This document shows positions 10,881-22,428 of a stretch of DNA of 64,000 bases, in pieces (the first letter of the stretch is position 1; every line of letters starts with the position of its first letter). Below the pieces are notes generated by a model, which saw only the letters and a program-made list of their open reading frames with translations, searched no databases and was not told the DNA's origin. This stretch comes from Ceratodon purpureus (lineage: Eukaryota; Streptophyta; Bryopsida; Pseudoditrichales; Ditrichaceae): contig CM026422.1 of NCBI GenBank assembly GCA_014871385.1, positions 19,772,596 to 19,836,595 of the forward strand. Reading direction: 5' to 3'. The position numbers were made by a program, and so were the translations under genes.

Positions 10881-13454
10881 ACCACCACCCCCTACTCCAC
10901 CGCCCCGCTCACCACCTCTCCAAATTTAGCCATTCGCAACGACCTCACTCCCAAAAACTCCCTCCACCAAACTCTCAATTCTCACGTCAAGACGCCATGT
11001 ATCGATTGTACATCTCACACCTTCTTCACATCTCCACCATCAACCCAACCGCAATCATCCTCCCACTCCCACTCTCCGATCGATCAGACGTCACAACGAA
11101 CAAACTCGCCGCCTTCCCGCATGAAGAAGTTAAGACGAAAGACGACTGTTTGAGTTACCCATGAAGATGAGAGATACGAGAGACGGACCGAAAGAGAGAG
11201 AGATAGCGAAAGCGAGAAGGAGACGTCGAGAAGAGAAGGGACTCGGCGAGGAAAGGGGCCGAGTGAGTGAGTGAGTGTGTGTGTGTGTGTGTGTGCAGAG
11301 AGAGCGAGGGGAGGGAGTCGAGTGCAGCCTGGGCGCACATCCGTTGCGATCTACCCACGACACCCCCTCACACGTTACGCGCCCGCATTGGGAGCCCGAA
11401 TGGGCCACTGCATCCCGTGGCCGGGCACCCGCAATTCGTACCCTCCAGTCCCCGGGTCGCTCCTCGCGCTCGCTCACTCGCTCGCCTGCTCGCTCGCAAT
11501 CGCTAGTCGCTCGGACCACACCACGCCTGCTGCACCGTGACTGCAGCAGCAGCGCTACTAGCTACACTACACTAGTACCATAGCTGCTGCAAACCAGTGG
11601 GGACAACACACAACCGGTCCAACAACATCACCAACAACATCAACAATAACACACCATCCACCAATTACTAGCATCGCTAGCGACCTGCATGTCGCGTCCC
11701 TTGCCGTCTGTTGCCGAGTCAGGCATCTATCTGATCGATCGGACCATCCGTCTGTCCGCCCGGCCAGGCACGGTCCCAGCTGCGACTCCGGCCCCCATGT
11801 CCGCCATCGCAGCGCCGTGATCGACGAGCGTTCCCGCATCGTACCACTCCCCGCAAACGTCACGCCTCAGCCGCCCCATCCCCCAGCGCCTCGACCCGCG
11901 CCCCGACGCAGCTGCAGCCTAGCTAGCAGCAACCTCCATGATTCCATCGCCCGAGCGAGCAGCAACTTGCAGCTGCCCAGTTCACGGACTGCGGGCGCCG
12001 TTCCTGACGACTGCAGCCAGCGCTCGCCGCATGACACCACTCCTCATGCTCGTGCATCATGCGCAGGCCGGGCTACCGGCTCCCCGCCCCATGCCGGTGC
12101 ATGCCGGCCCCCCCTGCCCCACCCCTCCGTAACGCCCCCGCCCGGTACCCTCCTGTCTGCCACCCACCCGATCCCCGCTACCGTACCCCCCCCTCCGGTA
12201 AATCTCTCCCCCCACTCCGGTAAAATCCGGTCGATTCTGGTCGAGTCCGGGTTGTCGAGTCTGGTGTGTCTGGTCGGGCCCGATCGCCGTGGGTGTTTAA
12301 TTCGCAATAATAATCGGGAGTTGTAAGTTATGGTTCATTTGCATGTTGAGGGCGTTGATCGGGTCGTGGATGCTGACGTGGAGGCGTCGATCGAGGAAGT
12401 TTTGGCCACATCGACCATTATTTTTCGATGGTTTGCGCACTACACATCTTTCTTTCTTTTTTTTTCTCTCTTTTTTTTTTTTTTTTTTTTTGGCACTACA
12501 CATCTTTAAGGCCCATGGCCGGCGTGTGTTCATGCCATGTATGAGCCTGGGTCTCATTATTGAGCACCCTTTTTATAATACTTTTAACTTGGTTTTTTTG
12601 TTTTTTAATGGTTTTTTATGGTTTTTTATGGTTTTTTGGATGGTTTTTTTAATGGGTTAGGGTGGGGTCAGGGGGCACTTTTTACGCCGACCTGCTAATT
12701 TGGGTGGAATGCGACAGTTGGGGAATTTGGGGGGTTTTGGTTGGATGGTGTTTGGGTTTTTTTTCTTCCTTTTGGATTTGGGTTATTTTGGGGGATTTGA
12801 CTGGGGTCAATTGGATAGGGGTGAGGGGAATGGGGGAGTGAGTGGGGCCGGTGGTGGGGCCTAGTGGTGGGGTCGGCTTGAGTGGGTGGGGTCCACTGCC
12901 ACCGTTCATTATGGATTAGTGGTACCGTGCACTGTACTGTGCAGTGTACAGTGGCACCAGTGGAGGGTGGCGAATTGGGGAGCAAATATCTTGTGTAAAG
13001 GTTAAACAAAGTGTCAGGTATCTGAATTGGGAGAGGATCTTTCTGGGATCAGTACTGTGGTGTTTTTTAGTTTTTAGTTTCTTGAGCCTATTGGGAAAGT
13101 AGATTCTAGTGTTCCGTGGCTTGAACCGAACAGCCTGTCTGTTCAGATCAGGGTACGTGTGAAGGAATTTGGTGTGGATTAGCGAGGTAGTGTGAAAATG
13201 AGGCTCATGTTTTCTTACCGGTGTGGCGTATGATTAACCGTGGTTAAATAATACCACCGTGAATAGAGGGCCTATCATGTGTAAGGATGTTGTGTATAGG
13301 CCAGGCGGCCTATTGAGATATTCTTTGAGGTTTAGTGTTACATTTCGCAGGTAGGGTTGTGCAAGAATTTTTTTGGGAAAGAACTTCTTTATAGTTTTTA
13401 ACTTATCTTGTTCAGTTTTTGGATTTAATGAGTTTGGTCTGTAGCAAGGCACGT
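10881..13454. promoter_or_regulatory. GC-rich 5' region of the IDM1-like gene, then low-complexity DNA
   Basis: Upstream of the IDM1-like ATG is a long C/T-rich stretch on the plus strand (a purine-rich leader on the transcribed strand), followed by GC- and CpG-rich DNA from about 11330 to 12300. This resembles a CpG-rich plant promoter or leader. It also holds a (GAGT)n/(GT)n tract, a poly-T tract (12448-12491), TTTTTTATGG repeats (12595-12650) and G-rich runs (12660-12900). The open frames here on both strands are compositional and resemble no known protein. No TATA box could be chosen with confidence. Confidence 0.45.
11261..11295. repeat. (GAGT)n/(GT)n microsatellite
   Basis: A compound simple repeat, GAGT units followed by about ten GT units, lies roughly 380-415 bp upstream of the IDM1-like start codon. 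It probably falls in the 5' leader or promoter. As CA/CT on the transcribed strand it would add to a pyrimidine-rich leader. Confidence 0.9.
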
Positions 13455-13735
13455 ATGACCTGTGAATGCTTGACAAATAGTAGTATTGAGCCTCTCAATG
13501 TTTGACATGTGGTATTATTTATACTTGGTGACGTGTAGGAGAAAAATATAAGTCGTGCAGCACGTGGTATTATCTACAATGGGTGACGTCTTATAGAAAT
13601 GTATGTGTGACCTCTAAATGCTTGACATGTGCTATTAGGCCTCTGAATGTTTAAAAGGTGGTATTATTCGAAGTTGGTAAGGTGTGGAAAGAAGGTGTGC
13701 AGTGTAGTATTATTTGAGTTGGGTGCAAAGTAAAA
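13455..13735. repeat. Degenerate tandem repeat with ACGT-core motifs
   Basis: A loose unit of about 90 bp recurs. Its shared strings are CCTCTNAATG, TTGACATGTG, GTGGTATTATT and TTGGTGACGTGT. The copies carry TGACGTGT (13529), GCACGTGG (13560) and TGACGTC (13584). These ACGT cores are the type bound by plant bZIP factors, but whether they act here is unknown. The copies have diverged considerably. Confidence 0.55.
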
Positions 13736-13879
13736 AAATAACAATTGAGTATGAAAATCATCAAAATCAAAAAGCCTACAACAATGAGAATTTAAAAAAT
13801 ATTACAAAACATTTTAAATTTACTCTTATCTGTCCAAAAAAAGCCAGGATCCATTTTTGGCTCCTTAGTCCTTATAATG

Positions 13880-14252
13880 TTAATGACTAATAGATGTATT
13901 TTTTGACTGTTGTAGACATTATGTAGTTGGCACACACAAAAGTTACTTGTTTTGATAAGTGACTTGAATTTGATGGCTAATGAATGTACTTTTTGTTATT
14001 ACAGGCATTTATGTAGGTGGATTTCATAAGTTTTAGGCATTAATAGGGTGTCTTGAGTTTAAGTTACTACCATTAGTAAAATGACTCAAATTTGGCGGCT
14101 AAAGAATGTACTTTTTGATTATTATAGGCAATGACTCAAGTTTGGCGGCTAAAGAATGTACGTTTTATTATTATAGGCATTTCTGGAGCAGGCTCTCACA
14201 AGTTACTTGCTTTGAGAGGGTCACTTCAATTTGATTGCGAATGAATGTACTT
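13880..14252. repeat. Degenerate tandem array, left part (unit about 100-130 bp)
   Basis: Repeated blocks read roughly GACTTGAATTTGATGGCTAATGAATGTACTTTTTG followed by a TTATTATAGGCATT-type string and a GGATTTCACAAGTTACTT-type string. The best-preserved pair is at about 14083-14180, where GCGGCTAAAGAATGTAC occurs twice about 48 bp apart. The array is interrupted by a non-LTR insertion and a (TA)n tract and resumes at about 14586. Confidence 0.65.
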
Positions 14253-14428
14253 TTTTGGGGGAAGGGGGCAAATGAACAAACATTATTGCAGAAACAAAAG
14301 TACAACCGTCATCAGAATTTCATCCAAGGCAGAAAGTAACCATAAGTAAAGAGAGAGAAAAAACTAATTAGAGTCAGTTGGGGATAACTCCACCTGGCGG
14401 GATTAGTATCCATGTAACACTAAGATCT
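14253..14428 (-). mobile_element. 5'-truncated non-LTR retroelement 3' end with target-site duplication
   Basis: Reading the minus strand, the element ends in the TTCATTTGCT-type tail seen in two other copies in this window (here GTTCATTTGCC) followed by a short A tract. On the plus strand that is a T run and then GCAAATGAACAAAC. GAATGTACTT flanks it on both sides (14243-14252 and 14429-14438), consistent with a target-site duplication. The target lies inside a repeat unit that itself contains this string, so the duplication is supported but not fully independent. No coding part remains. Confidence 0.65.
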
Positions 14429-14442
14429 GAATGTACTTCTTA

Positions 14443-14760
<318 letters not shown>

Positions 14761-17171
14761 TGGTAGTTTTACTTACAATAGATCAAATTTAACCTTACTT
14801 TTTGTTTTATAAGGATTCATAAATTATATCCAATAAGAATATATAATAGAAAAAAAATCAAAAAATTAATATATGAACATCATTCGTCCCCCCCCCCCCC
14901 CTCCCTTCAATAAAAATGAAATAAAGAATGATTTTGAATTATTATTATGAGTGTGTAATATATAATATCTAAAATCATTCATGATTGTAATCATAAAAGA
15001 ATAGGTAATTAAAACTTATTGTATAAAAAAGATAAGTAATTAAAATGAATACTTTAAAAGCATGAAAATATAAATAATTTGATCATTTAGAATGAAAATT
15101 GCTTAGTAAGTAAGTAAATTCAATAATGATAATATACCAACACATCTATTTTATGAACCATACAAATATAATACTTGATTATTTATGATATCTAAAAAAA
15201 CTCAAAAACCATAAACACTAGATTTGTAATGGAGACTCACATGTGAGTTTATGAAGAACGTCTTTAAGGGAAAAAACAAAAATAGTAGTAGAAATAGCAA
15301 TAGAGCTTCAAAGTTCCTCCACTTAACTAAAGTAATGTCTATGGATTCTCTTATTGAACAAATCAACATTGTAATGTGCAAAATATGAAATTTACAAGAC
15401 ATATCAAAATTTTAAATAGAGATTATAAAAATTCCTTTATAGCGCTAATAGAAAAATGCAAATTCTATTTTTGAAATGTTAATAAGGATTTGTATGCCAT
15501 GATGTCATTGTAGAAAGAGGAACACAATTTAATAAATTATTTTGCAAGACATTTCTATAAAGGAAAAAGAATTGTAGGCAAGCTAACATCTTCTTGTGAA
15601 TGATTCAAATTACAGATTCGATATGTTGCAAATTTTTACTATGTCATCTAATTGGACCAAACCAACCTACAACTATTTGAAATCACATTTTTGGACTATT
15701 GTATAGATTTTAAATGACCTAATTACTATAATCATTCTAATTGTAGGTCTATAACTATTTAAAGTTTTATTCTCATCATTTGTAATTTGACCTCTTTGAA
15801 GATAAGACCTCTATCTGTAATTTTTTGATTTCAAGAAATTTTACTGTTACTTAGAAGAAGAAAAAATCCAATCTTAATATGAGGTTGGCATGAATTAGGT
15901 GTCTATTTGTTCACCCTAAGTCTATGCCCACAGCACAAAGGAATAAAAGTAAAGAATTATTCTACCCTTTCGAGAGTAGACACTTTAGTCACAAGTAAGC
16001 AACAACCAAATTTTTATTTAAGACCAATATAATTAGGACAAGTAATATGTGATATAAGACTAGTTTCCTTCAAGTATTTATCACCAAGCCATAAGCTCAT
16101 CGTTGGTTAGAGAGAACATTTATCTTGTATAATTGATCTAGGTTTGAACCTCGATGAACTTGTTTTAGCAGATGTCGGAAACGTAGTGGCTTGGCGCTAA
16201 TGAGTGAGCAATGTCAAGCATGAAAAGAGTTGTGCTAATCAATAGCTTACCACATGCTTGACCTGAGGCACTATCATTTAATAAAGAAGCTTTGGCTACT
16301 AAAAACTTTTTAGTTTGATGGAAGAAGATCTTGTATTTGAGGTAAAGCTTGGTGATTTCCTAGTCTTTTTTTGTGAACGATGATAAAAATGGCATATTGT
16401 ATGAATTGTGTTAATGTTTTGAAAGGTATTTCTAATGATTGATACATGTATTCTAAAGTTGTCTACAAATAATTTCATTAATGGAATGTCAACTATAAGA
16501 ACATTAAAGGGGTCAATTTTCCAACCTCTAGCAGCAATATTTTCTATTAGTGATTTTTATTTGTTAGTTTTAGCTTCAAGTATTTCCGGTGAAAAATTTG
16601 CAGTTGTAATATGTGAATTTAATGAATTGTATGGTAAGATTTTGATCAATGTTTACAGGTGGTTTACTTTGATACGATAATCCTTTAACACAATTTTTTG
16701 GGTCAAAATCAAGAGTTACAATGGCATTTTTGGATTCCACATATGCAAGGTAGTAATCAAATAGGAAAAGTATTTCCTTAAGGATTATCATTGAAGGTAC
16801 CAACTTTCATGAGAGTGTAGATCGAGATTTTTATAGTCATTTAAAAATACTAAATACTCATGTTTAACATTACCCGTGTGGAGTCCACACATAAACCAAG
16901 ATGACCAAAAATTAACTTCACACTCCATATCCACTACCCAAATCAAAAATATTCATACTGCCCAAATCAAGATTCACATAAACATGAGCATGTCTATTCC
17001 CTTTTATTTCCCTTGCTCATGCTCATGCTCATGTCATATCAGACCTCTTGAGTTCTTGTATGCAATGTGCATAAGTAATAAGTTCTGAAAAGAAAGGAAA
17101 GGTGCGACTTACCGCTGTACTCGAAAAGCATTGATACACATTACGATACTAGTTCCTACAGTAGCAAGTAC
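14761..17171. other. AT-rich intergenic DNA with a SINE-like element
   Basis: Very AT-rich DNA with a C13-type homopolymer near 14888-14902 and no recognisable exon. Apart from the tRNA-related segment listed separately, I see no gene. Short open frames such as 16435-16680 lack any family motif. Confidence 0.5.
16086..16165 (+). mobile_element. tRNA-related SINE head (or tRNA pseudogene)
   Basis: An A-box-like string (AGCTCATCGTTGGTTAGAG, from about 16093) and a B-box-like string (GGTTTGAACCT at 16141) are spaced as in a Pol III internal promoter. No acceptor stem closes, so this is not a working tRNA. A tRNA-unrelated body probably follows to about 16330, where AAAGAAGC-type sequence appears. 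No clear target-site duplication was found, so family and ends are uncertain. Confidence 0.45.
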
Positions 17172-17465
17172 TCATGCCCAGTCTGTAGTAGAGCCCGAAG
17201 CCCAGGATATGGGAGATTTGACAGCCACACTCACGGACCTCTCTATACCATGTTGGATAGGTCTACCGTAAGTTAGTGCCAGGTTTTGAGGAATCTGCCC
17301 CGAGCATGGATTGTGGGCACACATTTCTTGTTGTGCGTTGTTGTTATTATTTTTCACCGGAACCCGCTCATCACATGGAACTGGGCCATAATGCATGCCA
17401 AGGATTCTGCGCCCTTGACTGAGTGAGACTCGTCCATAAAGTAGGCCACAACTCAGGGGAATCAC
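17172..17465 (-). CDS. Unrecognised open frame of about 97 codons, possibly an exon
   Basis: This open frame stands out because the DNA around it is markedly less AT-rich than its surroundings. It begins just after a possible acceptor (ATCCGCAG|TGATTCC) and has no upstream in-frame ATG, so it would be an internal or 3' exon. The peptide contains GRRILGMHYGPVPCDERVP, five Asn in a row, and two Cys near MCAHNPC. I recognise no domain, signal peptide or family. It may be a diverged exon, a pseudogene fragment or chance. Confidence 0.22.
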   Translation of the reverse strand: MIPLSCGLLYGRVSLSQGRRILGMHYGPVPCDERVPVKNNNNNAQQEMCAHNPCSGQIPQNLALTYGRPIQHGIERSVSVAVKSPISWASGSTTDWA

Positions 17466-18040
17466 TGCGGATTACACAGAGGGCTCATTCAATCCCGTTC
17501 AGGATCTTCACATGTGACTTCCGCACAGAATTTCTCCCACCTGGGTCTATTTCACCATCATTGCCTTGCTCTTATGTACCACTTGGCATGGGTTTCTAAT
17601 GGCGAAGTGGCAAAGTGCCCATGCCAAATGGCATAGCTATTTTTACCGGATTGTGGATAATGTTGGGAATGAATCATTTAGGCAGCAGTGATTGCTTCTC
17701 ATCTGTTCTTGTTGGCAGACTGGTAGTTAAAAATTAGAGTTCAGTTATAAAAGAAGTACTGTATATGCTGAAAGTTAAAGCAAAAATTGTAGCTTATTAC
17801 AGTCAATGAAACGTCACTGTAGAGGTTTAGGAAAAACAGTAAACATAACAGATTTTAAGTTATATTTTTTCACAATAAGAGAAGGGTCAAATATTGAACC
17901 ATAACTGGATAATTTTAATAATGTATAAGCATTTTAAGGGAAAACAAATACATCATGAATTTTCCAGATAATCACTCATTTCACAGTGGGGAGAGGGAGA
18001 GACATGAAGGGGATGGGACAGTAAGAGGATAGGGCAGTTA
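17466..18040. other. Intergenic DNA, nothing recognised
   Basis: GC content falls from moderate to AT-rich across this stretch. No motif, repeat or RNA gene was recognised. Confidence 0.4.
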
Positions 18041-18426
18041 AGGTGGAACCACCTATTTTCGAACACTTAAGGAAATATCCTTGATGCAAAGCTCTGCATG
18101 AGCTGAATTTTTTTGCACAGATTAGCAAATACTAGGATGTGAGAATGGAAGTGAAATTATATTTTTCTCATTCTATATGAATAAGTTATGAATTTTCAGA
18201 GTTTTGTATGGCTAGACACCTATATGTGTACATAGACCCCTTCTAAAAGCGTGCACAAAGACAACTCACCTTTTGGTGACTTGTGCCAATCAATGAGTGC
18301 CTTGTGTTGGATTTGTTTTAGAAATGGGATCTTACTTGTACAAAAATAGGTGATGCATTGCTTGTGAATGCTGCCATTTATAGGGTTCAGTTATGGGATG
18401 ATGTTCGCCAATAGGTGGTTCTACCT
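18041..18426. mobile_element. MITE-like element 1 (TA-flanked, AGGTGG terminal inverted repeats)
   Basis: The left end (AGGTGGAACCACCTATTTTC) and the inverted right end (AGGTAGAACCACCTATTGGC) match over about 25 bp with few differences. Each end is flanked by TA (18039-18040 and 18427-18428), a target duplication typical of Tc1/mariner-type elements. The 386-bp body has no coding capacity. Two other elements here share the AGGTRG ends and the TA flanks. Confidence 0.72.
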
Positions 18427-18428
18427 TA

Positions 18429-19302
18429 GGAGATAGAGCACTGAGAAGATGGGACAGGGATGCACACAGATGTCTCCTAAAATGGTTTTGTATGATTAAT
18501 AATTAAACTCCCTACATCTAAAGCGGCCGGCGTGAATATGGTGTTTGTTTGTTCTAATCACTAATTCAAAGGCCATCACATAACTTAGTTTAGGTCATAT
18601 TTTGACATTGTAAACTCATTATAGAAAAATATTGGTATTGAAGCTTGTGGTGGCTAGTGTAAATACATTTTTATATTTCATTCAAAAATTTGATATAGTT
18701 TTTTTGAATGCACCTAAATAATCCATCATATATGTACATCACGAAATGAAAATTTAAATCCATTGGCACTATAAATAGCTCCAATTGAATGAACTCTTCA
18801 TAATACTTAATTGCAATAATTCATGTTTCAAGAAAATTTTGATGTTAAAAATTTGAAGTTTTGAATTTTGATTATAATTTATTTACAATAATTAAAATTG
18901 AAATTTTCAAATGAATTGTATGGTAAATATATGTACTATTATATAAATATATAGAATATTAATATGAAATAGATAAAGGATTTTAAGATGTGCAAACAAC
19001 ACTCGAGGGAAGATTTGGATTTATCTACTATCAAGTGTATAATTCTACAATCTTCAAAAGATAATAATAAAAATTAAAGATAGATAGAGAACAAATTGGA
19101 AAAATATTTTTGTTCTTTTGTGTTGCTTCACAATTGGTCTACTGTTTTTTTTGGGTAAGTCTACAGAATAGGTGACCACAACACCCTTGCTTCCAAAATT
19201 CGTGTAAAATTGCTCATACTTCCAAACACCTTTAAATACATTTATTTTCCTCAACATCATTTCTTTCAAGGAAAAAAAGGAAAAATTCGAAAAATACATA
19301 AT
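18429..19302. other. AT-rich intergenic DNA
   Basis: Low-GC sequence with many A/T runs. No gene, RNA or clear repeat is seen. The open frame on the minus strand at 19054-19308 overlaps the tRNA 3' end and has no family resemblance. Confidence 0.5.
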
Positions 19303-19384
19303 CGTCAACTGCAGGGTTCGAACCTGCGCGGGGGAACCCCAACAGATTTCAAGTCTGTCGCCTTAACCACTCGGCCAAATTGAC
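19303..19384 (-). tRNA. tRNA-Ser(UGA): tRNA-Ser (anticodon UGA)
   Basis: The 82-nt minus-strand sequence folds as a class II tRNA. The acceptor stem GTCAATT pairs with AGTTGAC with one G-U pair. The D arm contains GGCCGAGTGGTTAAGGC. The anticodon stem ACAGA/TCTGT encloses CTTGAAA, giving anticodon TGA. A long variable arm (GGGGTTCCCCC) follows and the T arm contains GGTTCGAACCC. The long variable arm and anticodon identify serine. There is no intron and no encoded CCA, as in nuclear genes. It looks intact and functional. Confidence 0.96.
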
Positions 19385-20158
19385 AATTTCGAAGTTGATG
19401 AACATTCTACTCAAAACATCTTAATTGTTAGAAGAACATCTTTTATGAGACCAGTACTTAAGAACTCGTAGCATCTACCAGCCTTCATTTAACATAACAA
19501 ATCAATTTTGAAGTACTGACCTGTGAATTCAGGTCCACTCTCAACAAAAAAGCATGACAAGGCCATTATTGGCTTTCAGAGTTTCCTTGAAAATGCATTA
19601 CCAATCATGGCCACTCCAGTCTCCAGGATCCGCTTAAAAAACTTCAACACCAAGCTCAGAGAACAAGGAGAACAGCAGTGAGGAAGTACTTCGTCCAGAA
19701 AGTCATAATTCATATAACGGGATCACAACGTTACAATAGCACACCCTCTGTGTGCATTCAAAAAACTGGGAAAAAGCCAGAAATACTGTCACTCCCCTCG
19801 CCATCCAAATGATTACTACTCCTTAGTCTGGAGTGAAATAGCCGCCTTGGATGTAATCATAATATACGTGTGGATCAACATGATTCACGAAGGGTACTTC
19901 ATACCATTGTACTGAATCTGAAATCGTAGTGATCTGGGCTTTTCAGCTCTAAGAAAGCTCTTTGCATTATAAGATTATACTGCGCAACAGTGCAATAGGC
20001 ACTAACTGACCGCTATCGTTTGACTTCTATATAGCAGGATAAAAAGGCCGACAAAACGTACCCAAATTTCTTCCAAGTACAACAAATAAACTCAGTTGCC
20101 ATTCACATTAGCCACAGCTTCTTGGAACTATTAGTTGAGATTCATCACACTACGAAGT
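19385..20158. other. Spacer between tRNA-Ser and ankyrin gene
   Basis: No exon is recognised. The right part probably contains the 3' UTR of the minus-strand ankyrin gene. Confidence 0.45.
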
Positions 20159-22428
20159 TTATGCTGATTCAGCGTTCAGCTTCTCCACAGCAGCGTTTAG
20201 CCGGACCTGGGCTGGAGAATCTGGGTCGGCCAAATCTCCGGGCAACTGCATTTCGACGATAGAGATTAGCACAAGTAAGAAGCGTTGCTTCAGCAGGCTA
20301 CTCAACTAAAAGGCATTACGAATGGGACTGTCATAGCTTTTGTACCTGTCCAACAAGATTTTGAATCTTTGGGTTTGCTCCCGAGTCTAGAAGCAACTGC
20401 ACGACATCTGAATGATTGCCCCTTGCTGCGTGGTGTAGAGGCTGCATGATCAACCATGAAAGAAAGCTTCAATGTCTGATGCAAAACATCGTCTATATGT
20501 TTTTGATGTTTCGGTGCTCTCAGGTTTCCATGATTAGTTACTAACACGCGCAAGAAATGAGTAGTACATGTTGCATCAGAACGCTGAACTATATTACCAG
20601 AGGACATCAAAAGGAACAAAAAGCTGATATCTTTTGACCGGGCAGCATGAATTGAGTATTATCTTCAATTGAATATGCACTTAAACCTACGAGTCGGTCA
20701 CAAAAATAATTTTCTGCATGTTACAAGATACACCCCACTAAGATTCCAGAGGGTTATAGAAGAAGAGTTCCACATGTCGGATGCAAAATACATACCGTAT
20801 CACCATCGATGTCAAATGAGTCTAAAACACGTTTAACCTGCTCCTGGCTGTTGGCAGCGCGAAGCAACATGCTCACAATCTCCCTGTAGCCTACAGCAGA
20901 CAAGAATTCATTGCAATGAACTGAGTCACAAGTATTTTGCATACTCCGTCCGAGTAATGTTTCAAGACAACCAAGTAGGACAAAGACGTGCTCGGGGTTC
21001 AACAGAGCCTTGACGTGATGGATAGAAGTAAATATTACTGGCCAGACCAATACCATTCAGGTCATAATGGCACTAGAGGAACCCCTCTATCTACGCTGAC
21101 GTAAATAACAGACTTCAGATGATATGCTCGTTACCTCCTGCGCATGCATCGTGCAAGGGTAGTCCTCCATCCTCATCTCGGACTTCGATATTCGCACCAG
21201 CTGCAAGCAGAATCTGACACTCCACCCTTTTCGTTATAATTTCAACAACGTACATCAACTGAAAAGCTCAAAGGAACTTCCCAATTGACAAGACTGGACC
21301 AGAAGCAAAGAAACCCCTTAAACCCCCAAGTATTTTCACTACTCTTGATACATTTAGCTGAGCATTACACTTGCATTCTGATCTCTTAGCCTCCATTCGA
21401 ATCTAGATACGAGCCTAATTGTTTAAAATGCGGCTCAATAGGTATAACCCTGCTGTAGAATACCTGATCATCAAACTGCAACAGTCTATTGAAAATATTC
21501 AATTGAATTGGTGATAACGGAGGCATTAGGTTCCGACACACAAATCGGTATCCACTACCAAGCATCAAATGCAATAAACCCACTGTTCCAGTAGAAACTA
21601 TAACAACACAAAAGTCCATGATCAGCTGGAGAAACGAACAAGTACAAGACTTCCACCATACCTGCACGCAAGACAGATGGCCATAAAGACAAGCAATATG
21701 AAGTGGTCTGTCGCCGTCTTCGCCCTCACAATCAACGCCACTCGCAAGGTTCGCTGTAAATAAAAAACAAAACTCCCCATCAGCTCAAACCATCAAACCA
21801 TATCAACTAGCTACAGTCCCAGTTTTCAAACAAAGACGCCTCAAAACAGATCTACCCTGGCCAACAACACACCTCACAACCCAACCATTCCTACACCCTT
21901 TCACCCATTCCAATCACATCACCTCAATCGAACCCCCAGAACACAAAACACATAAAATTAGGGTTACACAGAAAAACAACAAATTACCACGCTGTAGCAA
22001 CCTCAGCTCACAATTCTTAAAACCCAGAAATTCCAAACTCCAAGAGATTCTAAACCCCGTGATCGAAACCTCGACAAAAAGCTCCAAAATTACACTCAAT
22101 AAATCACACTCAAATCCAAAGTGGGCAATTCAGAAAAAAAAAAAAAAAAAAAAAAAACCCGCAAGTGATCACCAAGCTAAGATCCAGTATTCAAAGAGAA
22201 ACAAATGAGCAGGGAATGTGGATCCTCAACCCAGAAGAGAAACCCAAGAGAAAACCACGAGTTTAGCTGCAACACAAACACACCTAGAGCAGACGACAGA
22301 GCCTGAGCGTCGCCCTCCTCCGCGGCGTTCATCACAGCCTGCACGTCCTCGGGCACGACTACTTGCAGGTCCAGATCCTCGCCGTGTCCTGCATTGCCGT
22401 CCTCCTCCATCGTGTGCGGAATCGCCAT
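20159..22428 (-). CDS. Small ankyrin-repeat protein
   Basis: Six exons on the minus strand: 22428-22284, 21753-21662, 21213-21135, 20890-20796, 20441-20346 and 20245-20159. They join in frame to give 197 residues. After an acidic start (MAIPHTMEEDGNAG) come an N-terminal half repeat (VMNAAEEGDAQALSSAL) and three fuller ankyrin repeats: DGDRPLHIACLYGHLSCVQ with LLAAGANIE, DGGLPLHDACAGGYREIVSMLL, and PLHHAARGNHSDVVQLLLDSGANP. It ends with a short tail, KLNAESA. Exon borders fall at similar places in successive repeats. The protein has no other domain, so it is probably a soluble adaptor; the partner cannot be predicted. Intron 1 (22283-21754) holds a run of about 25 A (22133-22158). The ATG is the first in the exon; upstream in-frame codons lack an ATG. 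Confidence 0.88.

Noticed and set aside
10161-11153. 330-codon plus-strand open frame
   Set aside because: It is antisense to exon 1 of the IDM1-like gene and its C/T-rich upstream DNA. The His/Pro/Arg-rich peptide reflects composition.
11130-12326. Several open frames of 80-170 codons on both strands
   Set aside because: They lie in GC-rich and simple-repeat promoter DNA, overlap each other in many frames, and show no domain.
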